Below, piece by piece: positions 17,342 to 26,202 of a DNA stretch of 64,000 bases. Under the pieces are notes generated by a model. That model made no database searches, was not told where the DNA came from, and was given only the letters and a program-made list of their open reading frames with translations. The position numbers and the translations under genes are program-made. Positions within the stretch are counted from its first letter, which is position 1. Each line of letters opens with the position of its first letter. The stretch is from Flavobacterium dauae (lineage in GTDB: Bacteria > Bacteroidota > Bacteroidia > Flavobacteriales > Flavobacteriaceae), in NCBI RefSeq assembly GCF_004151275.2, contig NZ_CP130821.1:2170001-2234000 (forward strand), read 5' to 3'.

Positions 17342-18139
17342 ATGAAAAATTTACAGCTACTTGCTTTGTTATTTTGTTGCCAAATAATGCTTGCACAAAC
17401 AAACGATTATAAAATTACGTATAAAAGATTTCTTTCGTATGGTCAAAAACTACAACGCGATGCTATTTTATATGTAAAAGAAAACCAGCCTACAGTGATG
17501 CATAACTCAATGGCTTCAACCGTTGAATTAGAAAAAAGAGAAACAATAAAAAAAGAACCAAGTCCAAATGCTGTTTCAAGCGAAGTAATTAAAAAGTATC
17601 TCGATCTAAAAGAATTTAGTTACAGTAATTTTCCAGATACGTATATAAAGGTCGATCAGCAAAACAACATAAATACAGCCATTGATTTTATGGGTACAAA
17701 ACGTGGTTTTATTGTTATTGATGATAACTTAAAATATACCTGGAAAATAACCGCTGAAACAAAACAAGTTCAAAATTACACCTGTTATAAGGCAACCACC
17801 ACTTTTAGAGGCAACAACTTTGAAGCTTGGTTTACCCCCGAAATTCCAATAAATGTAGGGCCGTGGAAATGGTACGGTTTACCAGGTTTAATTGTCGAGG
17901 TGTATGATTTAGAAAAAAAAGAAATTTATCTTTTAGAGAAAATTGAAAAACTAACAGAAGAAATTCCTTTTCCTACTGAAAAATTAAAAACAGTTTCTTT
18001 AAAAGATTTTGTTATTGAAAAAGATGATTTTTTAGGAAATCCTTTAGGAGGCAGTTTAAATAGAAACACTACCGTAACCTCAAATTATAAACGAGGTGGA
18101 TTAGAACTCATCTACGAATGGGAAGAAAAAAACAAATAA
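17342..18139 (+). CDS. GLPGLI family protein 2
   Basis: 265 residues. The signal peptide MKNLQLLALLFCCQIMLAQ is almost identical to that of the next gene. The GLPGLI motif is at residues 179-184, after CYKATTTFRGNNFEAWFTPE. The 37-base gap before it and the 37-base gap before the next copy are near-identical (both contain GTATATTTAGTTTTTAACA), which points to a recent tandem duplication of gene plus leader. Role unknown; envelope location is likely. Confidence 0.9.
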   Translation: MKNLQLLALLFCCQIMLAQTNDYKITYKRFLSYGQKLQRDAILYVKENQPTVMHNSMASTVELEKRETIKKEPSPNAVSSEVIKKYLDLKEFSYSNFPDTYIKVDQQNNINTAIDFMGTKRGFIVIDDNLKYTWKITAETKQVQNYTCYKATTTFRGNNFEAWFTPEIPINVGPWKWYGLPGLIVEVYDLEKKEIYLLEKIEKLTEEIPFPTEKLKTVSLKDFVIEKDDFLGNPLGGSLNRNTTVTSNYKRGGLELIYEWEEKNK

Positions 18140-18176
18140 GTTTGTATATTTAGTTTTTAACATAAAATACTCATTA

Positions 18177-18947
18177 ATGAAAAATTTACAGCTACTTGTT
18201 TTGTTATTTTGTTGCCAAATAATGCTTGCACAAACAAACGATTATAAAATTACCTATAAACGTTTTGAAGGTAATCATAAAAGAGATGCTGTTTTATATG
18301 TAAAAGAAAACCAGCCAACAGTGATGCAAACCATTATGGCATCTACCGTTCCTATAAAAGTGTTGAAAGACACCACTTATATTAATGAAAATGGTGCTAC
18401 CGTAATGAAAGGGTTTAGTGGTTCTACAGATTATAGTAAGTTTCCTGATGAGTATATAAAAGTAGATCATTTACAAAACAAAATAGAAATGATTAAAGAT
18501 ATTCACAAGAAAAATTTTTTAGTTACCGATGAATTAAATTATACGTGGCAAATAACAAACGAAACCAAAAAAATTAAAGATTATACCTGTTACAAAGCCA
18601 CCACTACTTTTAGAGGCAATACTTTTGAAGCGTGGTTTACCCCCGATATTCCTATAAATGCAGGTCCGTGGAAATGGTACGGTTTACCCGGATTGATTGT
18701 AGAAGCTACCGATAAAGACCAAAGTGTGGTATTTAAATTAGAAAAAATAGAAAAGTTAACCGAAGAAATTCCTTTTCCTTCATCTAAGTCAAAAAAAATG
18801 ACTTTAAAGCAGTATTTTAAAGAAGCTGATGAAGCTTTTGAGGCAATGTTTGCTTCAAATGACCGAAATACCACAACTACCGTTAAAACTTTAGGAAGGT
18901 TTGGTTTAGAACGAGTGTACGAATGGGAAGAAGAACCTAAAAAATAA
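18177..18947 (+). CDS. GLPGLI family protein 3
   Basis: 256 residues with the same signal peptide as copy 2 and GLPGLI at residues 169-174. It differs from copy 2 mainly in the region after residue 30 and in the C-terminal third, while the central CYKATTTFRGN and GPWKWYGLPGLIVE block is conserved. It is followed after 18 bases by the barrel gene, so it is probably cotranscribed with it. Confidence 0.9.
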   Translation: MKNLQLLVLLFCCQIMLAQTNDYKITYKRFEGNHKRDAVLYVKENQPTVMQTIMASTVPIKVLKDTTYINENGATVMKGFSGSTDYSKFPDEYIKVDHLQNKIEMIKDIHKKNFLVTDELNYTWQITNETKKIKDYTCYKATTTFRGNTFEAWFTPDIPINAGPWKWYGLPGLIVEATDKDQSVVFKLEKIEKLTEEIPFPSSKSKKMTLKQYFKEADEAFEAMFASNDRNTTTTVKTLGRFGLERVYEWEEEPKK

Positions 18948-18965
18948 CTACTATAAAATATAAAA

Positions 18966-21632
18966 ATGCCAAAAACACTTATTGTATTACTAACTGCTTT
19001 ATTTACAACTATTTCTTTACAGGCACAAACTGTTTGTAAAGGCACAGTGGTTACTTTTGACAAACAGCCTGTTGCAAACGCATCGGTGTTGATAAAAGAC
19101 AGTGCAGACAACATTTTGCAATTTGGCTTTACCAACACACAGGGAATTTTTAACATACAAACCGAAAGCGAAGGCAGTTTCAGCGTGGAAGTAAACAAAA
19201 TGGGCTTTGTAAAGCAACAACAACCACTAACAATTACTAAAGATAAAAAAGAATACAACTTAACCTTTACGTTAGAAGAAAGCGTGGAAGAGCTGGAAGA
19301 TTTGGTTATTGAAATAGACAATCCCATTCAACTGCGAGGCGACACACTAAGTTATGATGCAAAAGCATTCAGCACCGGACGCGAAGTGGTGGTCGAAGAT
19401 TTGTTAAAAAACATTCCGGGTATTACCGTTGAAAAAGATGGTAAAATTAAATTTGAAGATACCGAAATAGAAAAGGTAATGGTAGATGGCGATGATTTTT
19501 TTAACCGTGGCTACAGCTTGCTTACCAAAAATATGCCCAACAAACCCTTAGATAAAGTACAGGTGTTACGCAACTATTCTAACAACAAACTACTAAAAGG
19601 TGTTGAAGAAAGTAACAGGGTTGCTTTAAACCTTACCATTGATGAAGAATACAAAGATTTGTGGTTTGGCGATATCTCTGCCGGATACGGATTGGTAACC
19701 GAAAACCGTTACGAAGTATCGGGCAATTTGATGAACTTCAGCAAAAAATACAAAAACTTTCTTACCTATGGTTTAAACAATGTAGGTGCCAACAATGTAG
19801 GCTCGCTTGAAGGTATGTTTTATAACAATTACGAAGTAGAATCTATAGGGCAAGGCAGCCAGCTTAACCAAATTATGGGGTTAAATGGTAGTCGCCCAAG
19901 TCAGTTAAAAGATCACCGTACCCGAATTAACAATGCTGAACACGTTTCGTTAAGCACCATTGTTCCCGTAACCGAAAAACTAAAAATCAAAGTGGTTGGT
20001 TTCTTGGGCTTTGATGAAAACTATGCGTTTAACAACCGCTACAGCATCACAAACGTGGGCAATACGTATTTTGAAAATACCGAAAACAACCAGTTTAAAA
20101 GCCATTTAAAGAAAGGCTATATAAATCTTTTGGCAACCTACGATGTGTCAAAAACACAGATGTTGCAATTAAGCTCGGTTTATAATCAGGGAAACACCAA
20201 TAATTATAACAATTTAACGTTTAACGGCACCAATACTTTAGAACGTTTAGAAACCAAAAATACTTTTTTTGACCAAAAAATAACCTATACCCATAAATGG
20301 AAAGACAGAAATGTGGTATTGCTAAAAGCACGATATTTCTCGAATAAAATTCCACAGCTTTATAACATTGACGATTATTTAATGGGCGATTTGTTTGCGT
20401 TTGATGCCGATGCAATGAACAACGACATTAGAAACGAAAAAACTTTTGCCGGATTGGAAGCCGATTTCAAGCTCAGACAAAAAAACAACGATTTAATTGA
20501 ATTTCAAGTAGGTTACGAGCATAACGATCAGTCTATGAATACCGTTTTCCAGCTGTTTAACGATAATGTTGCTTTTCGTCCCGATGGTTTCCAGACTAAC
20601 AGCTCGTTCACTTTAGGCGATTTGTACGCAAAAAGCGGTTACACCTGGAAATGGAACACCTTTAAAATATCAGGTCGTGCCGAAGCACATCAATTGCTGA
20701 ATCAATTTACCACGTTGAATTCCAATAAAAAACAAAATCCATTTTATGTAAATCCATCGGTCAACTTTATGTGGGATGTAAAACCTACTCATATTTTCAA
20801 CGGATCGTACATGGTTAATTTTAACAACACTTCGTTTATCGATGTCAACGATACATACTTGTTGAACTCTTCGCGTAGTTTTTCAAAAGGATTAGGTGCA
20901 TTTAAACTAACCGATTCTCAAATGGCAAATTTGGGTTACAGCATCCGTCATTATTTAAATCGCTACCGTTTTTCGTTAAATTTAAATTATAGCAAACAAA
21001 GCAATGTACTATCAAGCAAAAGCCTTATTGAACAAAACAGTGCCCTTTCTGAAAGCGTATTTATCAAAGGTGGCGAAACATACGGCATTCGTTTTGCATC
21101 TAATTTTTATTTTCGAAATTTAAAAAGTAACTTAAAATTAGAAGGGAATTATTCCACCTCTACCTCATTCAATGAAGTAAACAATTCCGGATTGCGTAAA
21201 AACAACTATACCAGTCAACAATACAATTTTGAATGGCGCAGTAATTTTAAAACCGCCTTTAATTTTCATTTAGGAACCGAGTGGACACGCTCAAAAGTAG
21301 CTTCGCCCGATTTTGAAAACAGCTACACCAATGGTTTCAGCTTTTTAGATCTATATTACAAAATTGATGAACGACTGGATATAAAGGCAGTAACCGAATA
21401 CTATTATTTTGGCAGTTTAGATAAAGATCAACGCAACCACGCTTTCTTAGATTTAGAAGCATCGTACAAATTAAAAGGTGATAAATGGACTTTAGGGCTA
21501 AGGGGAAACAATCTTTTTAACAAACAAAACTTTACCACCTATTACGTAACTGATCTGGGATACAGCAGTACCAGCTATCGCTTAATGCCTCGTTATGTAT
21601 TGTTGACTGCTAAGTACCGCTTTAGCTTGTAA
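18966..21632 (+). CDS. Outer-membrane receptor-like beta-barrel with carboxypeptidase-regulatory domain
   Basis: 888 residues with a signal peptide (ending SLQAQ). Residues about 22-110 form a carboxypeptidase regulatory-like (CarboxypepD_reg) domain (GTVVTFDKQPVANASVLI). A plug-like region follows (about 130-220: DLLKNIPGITVEKDGKIKFED and VMVDGDDFF). The rest is a long aromatic-rich beta-barrel ending in TAKYRFSL. This fits the TonB-receptor-like outer-membrane beta-barrel family (PF14905 type). No clear TonB box is seen. It is the last gene of the GLPGLI cluster; import or export of a peptide or ligand is possible but not shown. Confidence 0.85.
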   Translation: MPKTLIVLLTALFTTISLQAQTVCKGTVVTFDKQPVANASVLIKDSADNILQFGFTNTQGIFNIQTESEGSFSVEVNKMGFVKQQQPLTITKDKKEYNLTFTLEESVEELEDLVIEIDNPIQLRGDTLSYDAKAFSTGREVVVEDLLKNIPGITVEKDGKIKFEDTEIEKVMVDGDDFFNRGYSLLTKNMPNKPLDKVQVLRNYSNNKLLKGVEESNRVALNLTIDEEYKDLWFGDISAGYGLVTENRYEVSGNLMNFSKKYKNFLTYGLNNVGANNVGSLEGMFYNNYEVESIGQGSQLNQIMGLNGSRPSQLKDHRTRINNAEHVSLSTIVPVTEKLKIKVVGFLGFDENYAFNNRYSITNVGNTYFENTENNQFKSHLKKGYINLLATYDVSKTQMLQLSSVYNQGNTNNYNNLTFNGTNTLERLETKNTFFDQKITYTHKWKDRNVVLLKARYFSNKIPQLYNIDDYLMGDLFAFDADAMNNDIRNEKTFAGLEADFKLRQKNNDLIEFQVGYEHNDQSMNTVFQLFNDNVAFRPDGFQTNSSFTLGDLYAKSGYTWKWNTFKISGRAEAHQLLNQFTTLNSNKKQNPFYVNPSVNFMWDVKPTHIFNGSYMVNFNNTSFIDVNDTYLLNSSRSFSKGLGAFKLTDSQMANLGYSIRHYLNRYRFSLNLNYSKQSNVLSSKSLIEQNSALSESVFIKGGETYGIRFASNFYFRNLKSNLKLEGNYSTSTSFNEVNNSGLRKNNYTSQQYNFEWRSNFKTAFNFHLGTEWTRSKVASPDFENSYTNGFSFLDLYYKIDERLDIKAVTEYYYFGSLDKDQRNHAFLDLEASYKLKGDKWTLGLRGNNLFNKQNFTTYYVTDLGYSSTSYRLMPRYVLLTAKYRFSL

Positions 21633-21674
21633 ACCTCACAGCTAAAATTAATGTAAATAAAATTTACAAAAACT

Positions 21675-21703
21675 TTGAAAACAGAATAAAAAGTTTATCT
21701 TTG
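21675..21703 (+). promoter_or_regulatory. Promoter of the cold-shock gene
   Basis: TTG at 21675-21677 and TATCTTTG at 21696-21703 with an 18-base spacer, a full match to the Bacteroidota consensus. Confidence 0.75.
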
Positions 21704-21732
21704 ACCATTATTAATTATTTTATTTTATATCA

Positions 21733-21927
21733 ATGAGAACAGGTACAGTAAAGTTCTTCAATGAATCAAAAGGATTTGGTTTTATTACAGACGAAACAAC
21801 AGGAGAAGACATTTTTGTTCATATTTCTGGAATTAAATCAAGAGAGCTAAAAGACGGTGATCAAGTTAACTACGTTGAGGCTGACGGAAAAAAAGGAAAA
21901 ATTGCAACAGACGTTGTTGTTTTATAA
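21733..21927 (+). CDS. Cold-shock domain protein
   Basis: 64 residues. A single OB-fold cold-shock domain with RNA-binding motifs RNP1 (KGFGFI) and RNP2 (IFVHI). Binds single-stranded RNA or DNA and is presumed to act as an RNA chaperone. It has its own promoter and terminator, so it is an independent gene between the two regulator modules. Confidence 0.95.
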   Translation: MRTGTVKFFNESKGFGFITDETTGEDIFVHISGIKSRELKDGDQVNYVEADGKKGKIATDVVVL

Positions 21928-21961
21928 TATATATTGAAAATCTATATTATTTGAATTCCAT

Positions 21962-21992
21962 AAAAGCTGCTATAATTATAGCAGCTTTTTTT
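21962..21992 (+). terminator. Intrinsic terminator after the cold-shock gene
   Basis: AAAGCTGCTATA pairs with TATAGCAGCTTT and is followed by a T run. The following 200 bases to 22204 contain only a half-copy of the ACCTCACAGGT palindrome family. Confidence 0.9.
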
Positions 21993-22204
21993 ATTTTTAC
22001 CTCCCGTAAGTTATATTTATAACCTTTTGGCATCACCTTTCTTTTACTCTAAACACCAACTTAGCGGCTATTTTTTTCTTTTTTTGCCACGGATTACACC
22101 GATAAACACATTAGACCTGGGTTTTGCAAAACCTCACAGGTCATTTTTTCAAATACTTTGTAGCATACAAAAACTATGTAGCAAAATCGTTAATTTCTTT
22201 TAAA

Positions 22205-24061
22205 CTATTCTTTTTTAACCTTGTCTTCTGCTTTTAAACGAGCTTTTTCCTCTGCCATTCTTAACTCTAATTCTTTAACAAAAAAAGAGGGAGGTAAACC
22301 GGTTTGTTCCTTAAACTGTATATTAAAAGACCGCAGGCTGGCAAAACCATAAAGTTCAGAAAGTTCTTGCATGCTTTTTTTCCGCAGTTCCTCGTTTGCT
22401 TGTAAATCAATCGTTATTTGCTTTATACGCAGTTTTGTAAGGTAGGCGGCAAAACCGCCTTTATGAATATTTAAAAAAGCAGATAATGTGGTTCGGTTGG
22501 TTGCCAGCTGTTCCGCAAGATCTTCTATTTTTAAGGCTCTCAAAGAACCGTCTTCTGCCTTTATAAGTTTTAGAAAACCTTTTTCCTGCTCAAATTTTTC
22601 TAATGCCCTGAAAAGACGTTGTTCATTTACCTGTTGAGAAGATATATTATTCTTCTGTGGGGCAGCTTCTGTCTGCGTTGTTATTTCGGCAGCCGATTCT
22701 TCCGGTTGCCTTGGTACTTCAACAGTTGGTTCTTGAAGTATCTCAGACCCTAAAACATCATTTTTTTGCTGGTGCTTTTCTTCTGTCGCTGTATCCAACA
22801 GCTCATTAAACTTCTGTTTTAATTTTTTCTGATCGTGGTTTTTACGGTACGAATACACGGTAAGCAGCAATAGCACCACCCCTGCAATCACCAACCAAAA
22901 AGTATAGGTCCTCTTATTGCTGTTCAGCTTTTTTTGCAGTTGGGTACGCTCGGTTTCTATTTTTTTTCTTTCCAGCTCGTTGTGCAGGCGGTCGGTAATG
23001 TTTTTTTGTTCTTTTTCAAACTGCTGGCTCAGCAGGTTTAGGTTTTCATTAGCCTGTAACTGCAATGCCGTTTGCCCCGTTTCTTTATAATATGCCGCTA
23101 AATAATCATAGGTTTCGCGCAGCTCGTAATTCAAAAACTTTTTTTCATGAAACAAGCTGTCTATTTTAGTAAAATAAGTTACTGCTTCTTGTTTATTGTT
23201 TTGTTCCCATAAAATTTTACCCAAATACAAATACACCACATGTTCGTTGGTAAAATCGCCGTTTTGTTTAATTTCGGGCAATGCTGCCTCTAAAAACCGG
23301 TGGGCAGCCGGCAACTCTTTTTGCAAAAAAGCCAGCCCGCCTTTCAGGTAATTTAAATAAGCGGTTTCAAATTGGCGGTCACGGGGTTTTAATTGCAGAA
23401 TGGCTTTTTCGCTTTCTTTAATAACATTTAGCAAGGCTGCTGTTTCTTCTTGTTCTAAATACGTTTTGCCCAAACTGTACAGGCAATTGATGTACCACTG
23501 TATATGGTTATATCCCTTGCCACTTTGGTAATAATCTTTTGCCTGCGTAAAATAAGCAACCGCTTTGTCATAATATTTTGTGTGGTAATAAATATTACCA
23601 ATATCTATACGGGCAGAATTGAGGTTGTAAAGATTGTTGATTTTCTCGTTAAAGGCTTCCGATGCTATGGCATAGTCTAATGCCTGCTTAAAATAACGGT
23701 GCTTGTAATATAATACGGTACTCCGGTTATAAAAATTCCCTGTAATGCTGTCGTTCGCTAACTTCTGCACCAGCGGGTGCATTTTATGCAGAATCATTAC
23801 CGCTTCATTAAACGGAACAATATAGGTCTTTTTTTTTAATGCCTGATATTCTTCTAACAGGTTGTTTTCTTGTTGGGCTTTTTCAAGATATTGGTCTAAA
23901 TAATGTAGTTTTTGTTCGTTGGGTGTGCTGTCAGCATCAATCATTTTCCACAACTTTTCATACGAAGTTGCCGCCGTTTGCCCAAAAGCAAAAAAAACGG
24001 GTAGCAAAAAAGTACAAACTATCGCAAAAAAAGTGTTTTTAAAGTAAAAAAGCATCTGCAA
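22205..24061 (-). CDS. TPR-membrane-AraC hybrid regulator (module 2)
   Basis: 618 residues with the same domain order as 13289-15079: signal or anchor (residues about 8-28, ending FFAFGQ), TPR-like array (about 40-340, with RIDIGNIYYHTKYYDKAVAYF matching the equivalent repeat of the other regulator), a coiled segment rich in Glu/Lys/Arg, one membrane helix (about 387-404), a Glu/Pro/Gln-rich linker (about 425-475), and an AraC-type domain (about 510-600, LRIKQITIDL and YGFASLRSFNIQFKEQTGLPPSFF). It is divergent from the lipoprotein at 24308 across a four-site operator array. It probably senses an envelope signal, and its regulated gene is probably the lipoprotein. Confidence 0.8.
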   Translation of the reverse strand: MQMLFYFKNTFFAIVCTFLLPVFFAFGQTAATSYEKLWKMIDADSTPNEQKLHYLDQYLEKAQQENNLLEEYQALKKKTYIVPFNEAVMILHKMHPLVQKLANDSITGNFYNRSTVLYYKHRYFKQALDYAIASEAFNEKINNLYNLNSARIDIGNIYYHTKYYDKAVAYFTQAKDYYQSGKGYNHIQWYINCLYSLGKTYLEQEETAALLNVIKESEKAILQLKPRDRQFETAYLNYLKGGLAFLQKELPAAHRFLEAALPEIKQNGDFTNEHVVYLYLGKILWEQNNKQEAVTYFTKIDSLFHEKKFLNYELRETYDYLAAYYKETGQTALQLQANENLNLLSQQFEKEQKNITDRLHNELERKKIETERTQLQKKLNSNKRTYTFWLVIAGVVLLLLTVYSYRKNHDQKKLKQKFNELLDTATEEKHQQKNDVLGSEILQEPTVEVPRQPEESAAEITTQTEAAPQKNNISSQQVNEQRLFRALEKFEQEKGFLKLIKAEDGSLRALKIEDLAEQLATNRTTLSAFLNIHKGGFAAYLTKLRIKQITIDLQANEELRKKSMQELSELYGFASLRSFNIQFKEQTGLPPSFFVKELELRMAEEKARLKAEDKVKKE

Positions 24062-24151
24062 AACATTAAATCAATCGCAAAAATACAACTTTTTTACGGA
24101 AAGGCACCTTTTTTATAATCGACTAAAAACAAACTGTTTAACAGAATAAAA

Positions 24152-24228
24152 TGTACCATTCTGCGGGTTTTTGTACAATTCTGCGACTCGCAAAATCGTA
24201 CATTTTAAAATATGTACCATATTGCGAG
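24152..24228. promoter_or_regulatory. Array of four 16-bp operator-like repeats
   Basis: Four copies of TGTACnATnnTGCGnn: 24152-24167 (TGTACCATTCTGCGGG), 24172-24187 (TGTACAATTCTGCGAC), 24187-24202 on the minus strand (TGTACGATTTTGCGAG) and 24213-24228 (TGTACCATATTGCGAG). Sites 2 and 3 are back-to-back inverted. The array lies between the module 2 regulator and lipoprotein, upstream of a weak -7-like CAATTTTG at 24249-24256. Binding by the AraC domain of 22205-24061 is the natural inference. Confidence 0.65.
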
Positions 24229-24307
24229 TGCATTATTTAAAAACCCTGCAATTTTGTAACCGAACAAAAAGCTACCCGGGCAGCTCCATTAAAAATCTCG
24301 AAACAAA

Positions 24308-24898
24308 ATGAACAAATATTTTTTATGGGCTGTAGCAATTGCTGCTTTATGCAGCGCCTGCGAAACAGACAACGAAGCATTCGCAACAGAAACAAAAAAA
24401 CAAACCATAGCCTTACAACAGGCAAAAAGTGCAGAAGCAAACGATTACCAAATGTATCAAAGCATTTTAAGCAGTTTTGTATATAACCAAGACGAAACCT
24501 ACGCAGAAAACCTGTTGCGGTTTGAACAGCACGTAAACCAATACATACCGCATAGTGATGAAACAACACCATATAAACCTTTGGATTTAAAACAAATAGC
24601 ATTTTTAACAACAGCCGACGCAGGGTATATTGAACATTTTAATTATTCGGCAACCGCTAAAACAATGATGTATGCGGTACTAAACCAACGGTACAATGAC
24701 GAAACAGCCAAAAGCACATTAGAACCGCAAGAATACCGGTTGGTACAAACCTTGGCTGCCCTGTACAACGACAATAATGGCAACGGTTATGATGATGATA
24801 TTAGAGGTAGAAGAACCATTGCTTTTGCGTACGGGGCACAATACAGCTTTACGCAAGCGGTGTTGTATGCAGGGGCAATAGAACTATCAGCTAAATAG
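24308..24898 (+). CDS. Small lipoprotein of unknown function (module 2)
   Basis: 196 residues. The signal peptide has a lipobox (AALCSAC, lipid cysteine at residue 18). The mature region is Gln/Ala/Tyr-rich and mostly helical-looking. A C-terminal GNGYDDDIRGRRTIAFAYGA segment matches the corresponding part of the lipoprotein at 15246. The product is divergent from, and probably controlled by, the AraC-type regulator at 22205, whose candidate operators lie 80-156 bases upstream of this start. Function unknown. Confidence 0.65.
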   Translation: MNKYFLWAVAIAALCSACETDNEAFATETKKQTIALQQAKSAEANDYQMYQSILSSFVYNQDETYAENLLRFEQHVNQYIPHSDETTPYKPLDLKQIAFLTTADAGYIEHFNYSATAKTMMYAVLNQRYNDETAKSTLEPQEYRLVQTLAALYNDNNGNGYDDDIRGRRTIAFAYGAQYSFTQAVLYAGAIELSAK

Positions 24899-25502
24899 TA
24901 CTAAAGTCTTAAAGTCAAACGTCTTAACGTCAAATGTCGTAATGTTTGGTTTGTCATGTTGAGCTTGTCGAAACATCTCTCTTTTTTAAAAGAGATTCCT
25001 CGTCGCTCGTGCCTCGCTCTGTCGGAATGACAAAAGATAGATAGAAAAGCTATGTGGTAAAAAACAAAAGAACATCAGTTCGTGCTTGTGGTTGCTGAGC
25101 CTGCCGAAGTATAAAAAACAAAAAAACACATAGAAACATAGAATTACAATAATAAATAAAGAATACAGCTATGTGTTTCGTCATTGACGGAAACTATGTA
25201 AAGCTTAAACATTTTTTATCCTATTGTGTCTATGTGGTAAAAAAAAACAAAAGCTAAAGACAAACGTTATAAAGTCATAACGTCCAAGGGCTTTAAGACA
25301 TTCAACTTTGGACATTACGACTAAAAACTAATAACCAAATCAATTCATATTTACCTGTTTGTTTCGGAGGCCGGTAGTCGCGAATGCCGGTTTTGCGAAA
25401 CAAATTAGAAACCCGATTACAGCGGGCTACCTGTAAAAATATTTTGTTAACCGCAGTTTATAAAAATGAAACGACAAACTGCATAAACTTAAATAAAAAG
25501 AC
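24899..25502. other. 604-bp gap of degenerate repeats, no gene seen
   Basis: It contains near-repeats of short phrases such as AAAGTC/AACGTCAAATG, a TGTCATGTTGAG...GGAATGACA hairpin of the dispersed family (24954-25033), and a direct repeat TATGTGGTAAAAAA at 25051 and 25231, 180 bases apart. A more GC-rich hairpin is at 25358-25404. No open frame with a credible start was found. Confidence 0.6.
25358..25404. repeat. GC-rich hairpin before the twin-cysteine lipoprotein genes
   Basis: TTTGTTTCG and CGAAACAAA form 9-bp outer arms, and the inside is much richer in G and C than its surroundings (two CCGG words). It is 99 bases before the start at 25503 and could be a structured leader or a repeat element. 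Confidence 0.45.
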
Positions 25503-26180
25503 ATGAAAAATGTTAAGTTATCAGTATTAGCTCTTTTTGGAGCAACCATTTTATCAGCAGGTTTATTTTCTTGTTCAAATGACAATGAAACAAATGAACC
25601 AGAAAATTCAACCGTAGAGAACACGACTACTACAGCATCAAGACCAATTATATCTGATGAATTAGATGTATTTTATTATAATTATTATAATTCTGATGAA
25701 TATAATGTATATAGTTCTTCAGTTAATTTATTTTATAGTAAATTAAAGACTTTCAAGCCTTTCAATAATGAAAATGAACTTTTAGATTGGGTTTCATTAA
25801 ATTTAGACTCTACTGATTTCACATCGCTTCAAGAAGTAGAAAATTCATTAAATTTAATGGATACAAATTATTTTAAACTTCACACTAAATTTCCTGAATT
25901 TGAAAGCAATTTTATTAATCTTAAAATAGAAGTTATTTCAGATAAAATTGATAAATGGTTTCCTGGTCAGTCATATGTACAAACAACTGGTTCATGTTAC
26001 AGTGATTTAAAAGATTGTAGAAAACAAGCATCAGATACATATGCAGAAAAAGCATTAGCGTTAGTAAAAGAAGGAGGACACGATAATTCAACAACATCTC
26101 GTAAAAAATCAGAAATTAACAAAGAATACAGCAATGCTGTGGATGGATGTATAAAAACATACGAAAATTGCAATGGATAG
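25503..26180 (+). CDS. Twin-CX6C lipoprotein, copy 1
   Basis: 225 residues. The lipobox gives the lipidated cysteine at residue 24 (AGLFSC). After a linker (NETNEPENSTVENTTTTASR) comes a helical domain that recurs in the next two genes (YNSDEY... and LLDWVSLNLDSTDFTSLQE). The C-terminal part has two CX6C pairs (CYSDLKDC and CIKTYENC) separated by 43 residues, giving a four-cysteine helical-hairpin-like region. The family is not recognised. It is the first of three tandem paralogues. Likely outer-membrane or periplasmic; the paired cysteines probably form disulfides there. Confidence 0.65.
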   Translation: MKNVKLSVLALFGATILSAGLFSCSNDNETNEPENSTVENTTTTASRPIISDELDVFYYNYYNSDEYNVYSSSVNLFYSKLKTFKPFNNENELLDWVSLNLDSTDFTSLQEVENSLNLMDTNYFKLHTKFPEFESNFINLKIEVISDKIDKWFPGQSYVQTTGSCYSDLKDCRKQASDTYAEKALALVKEGGHDNSTTSRKKSEINKEYSNAVDGCIKTYENCNG

Positions 26181-26202
26181 TAAAACAACTAACACAAAAA
26201 AA

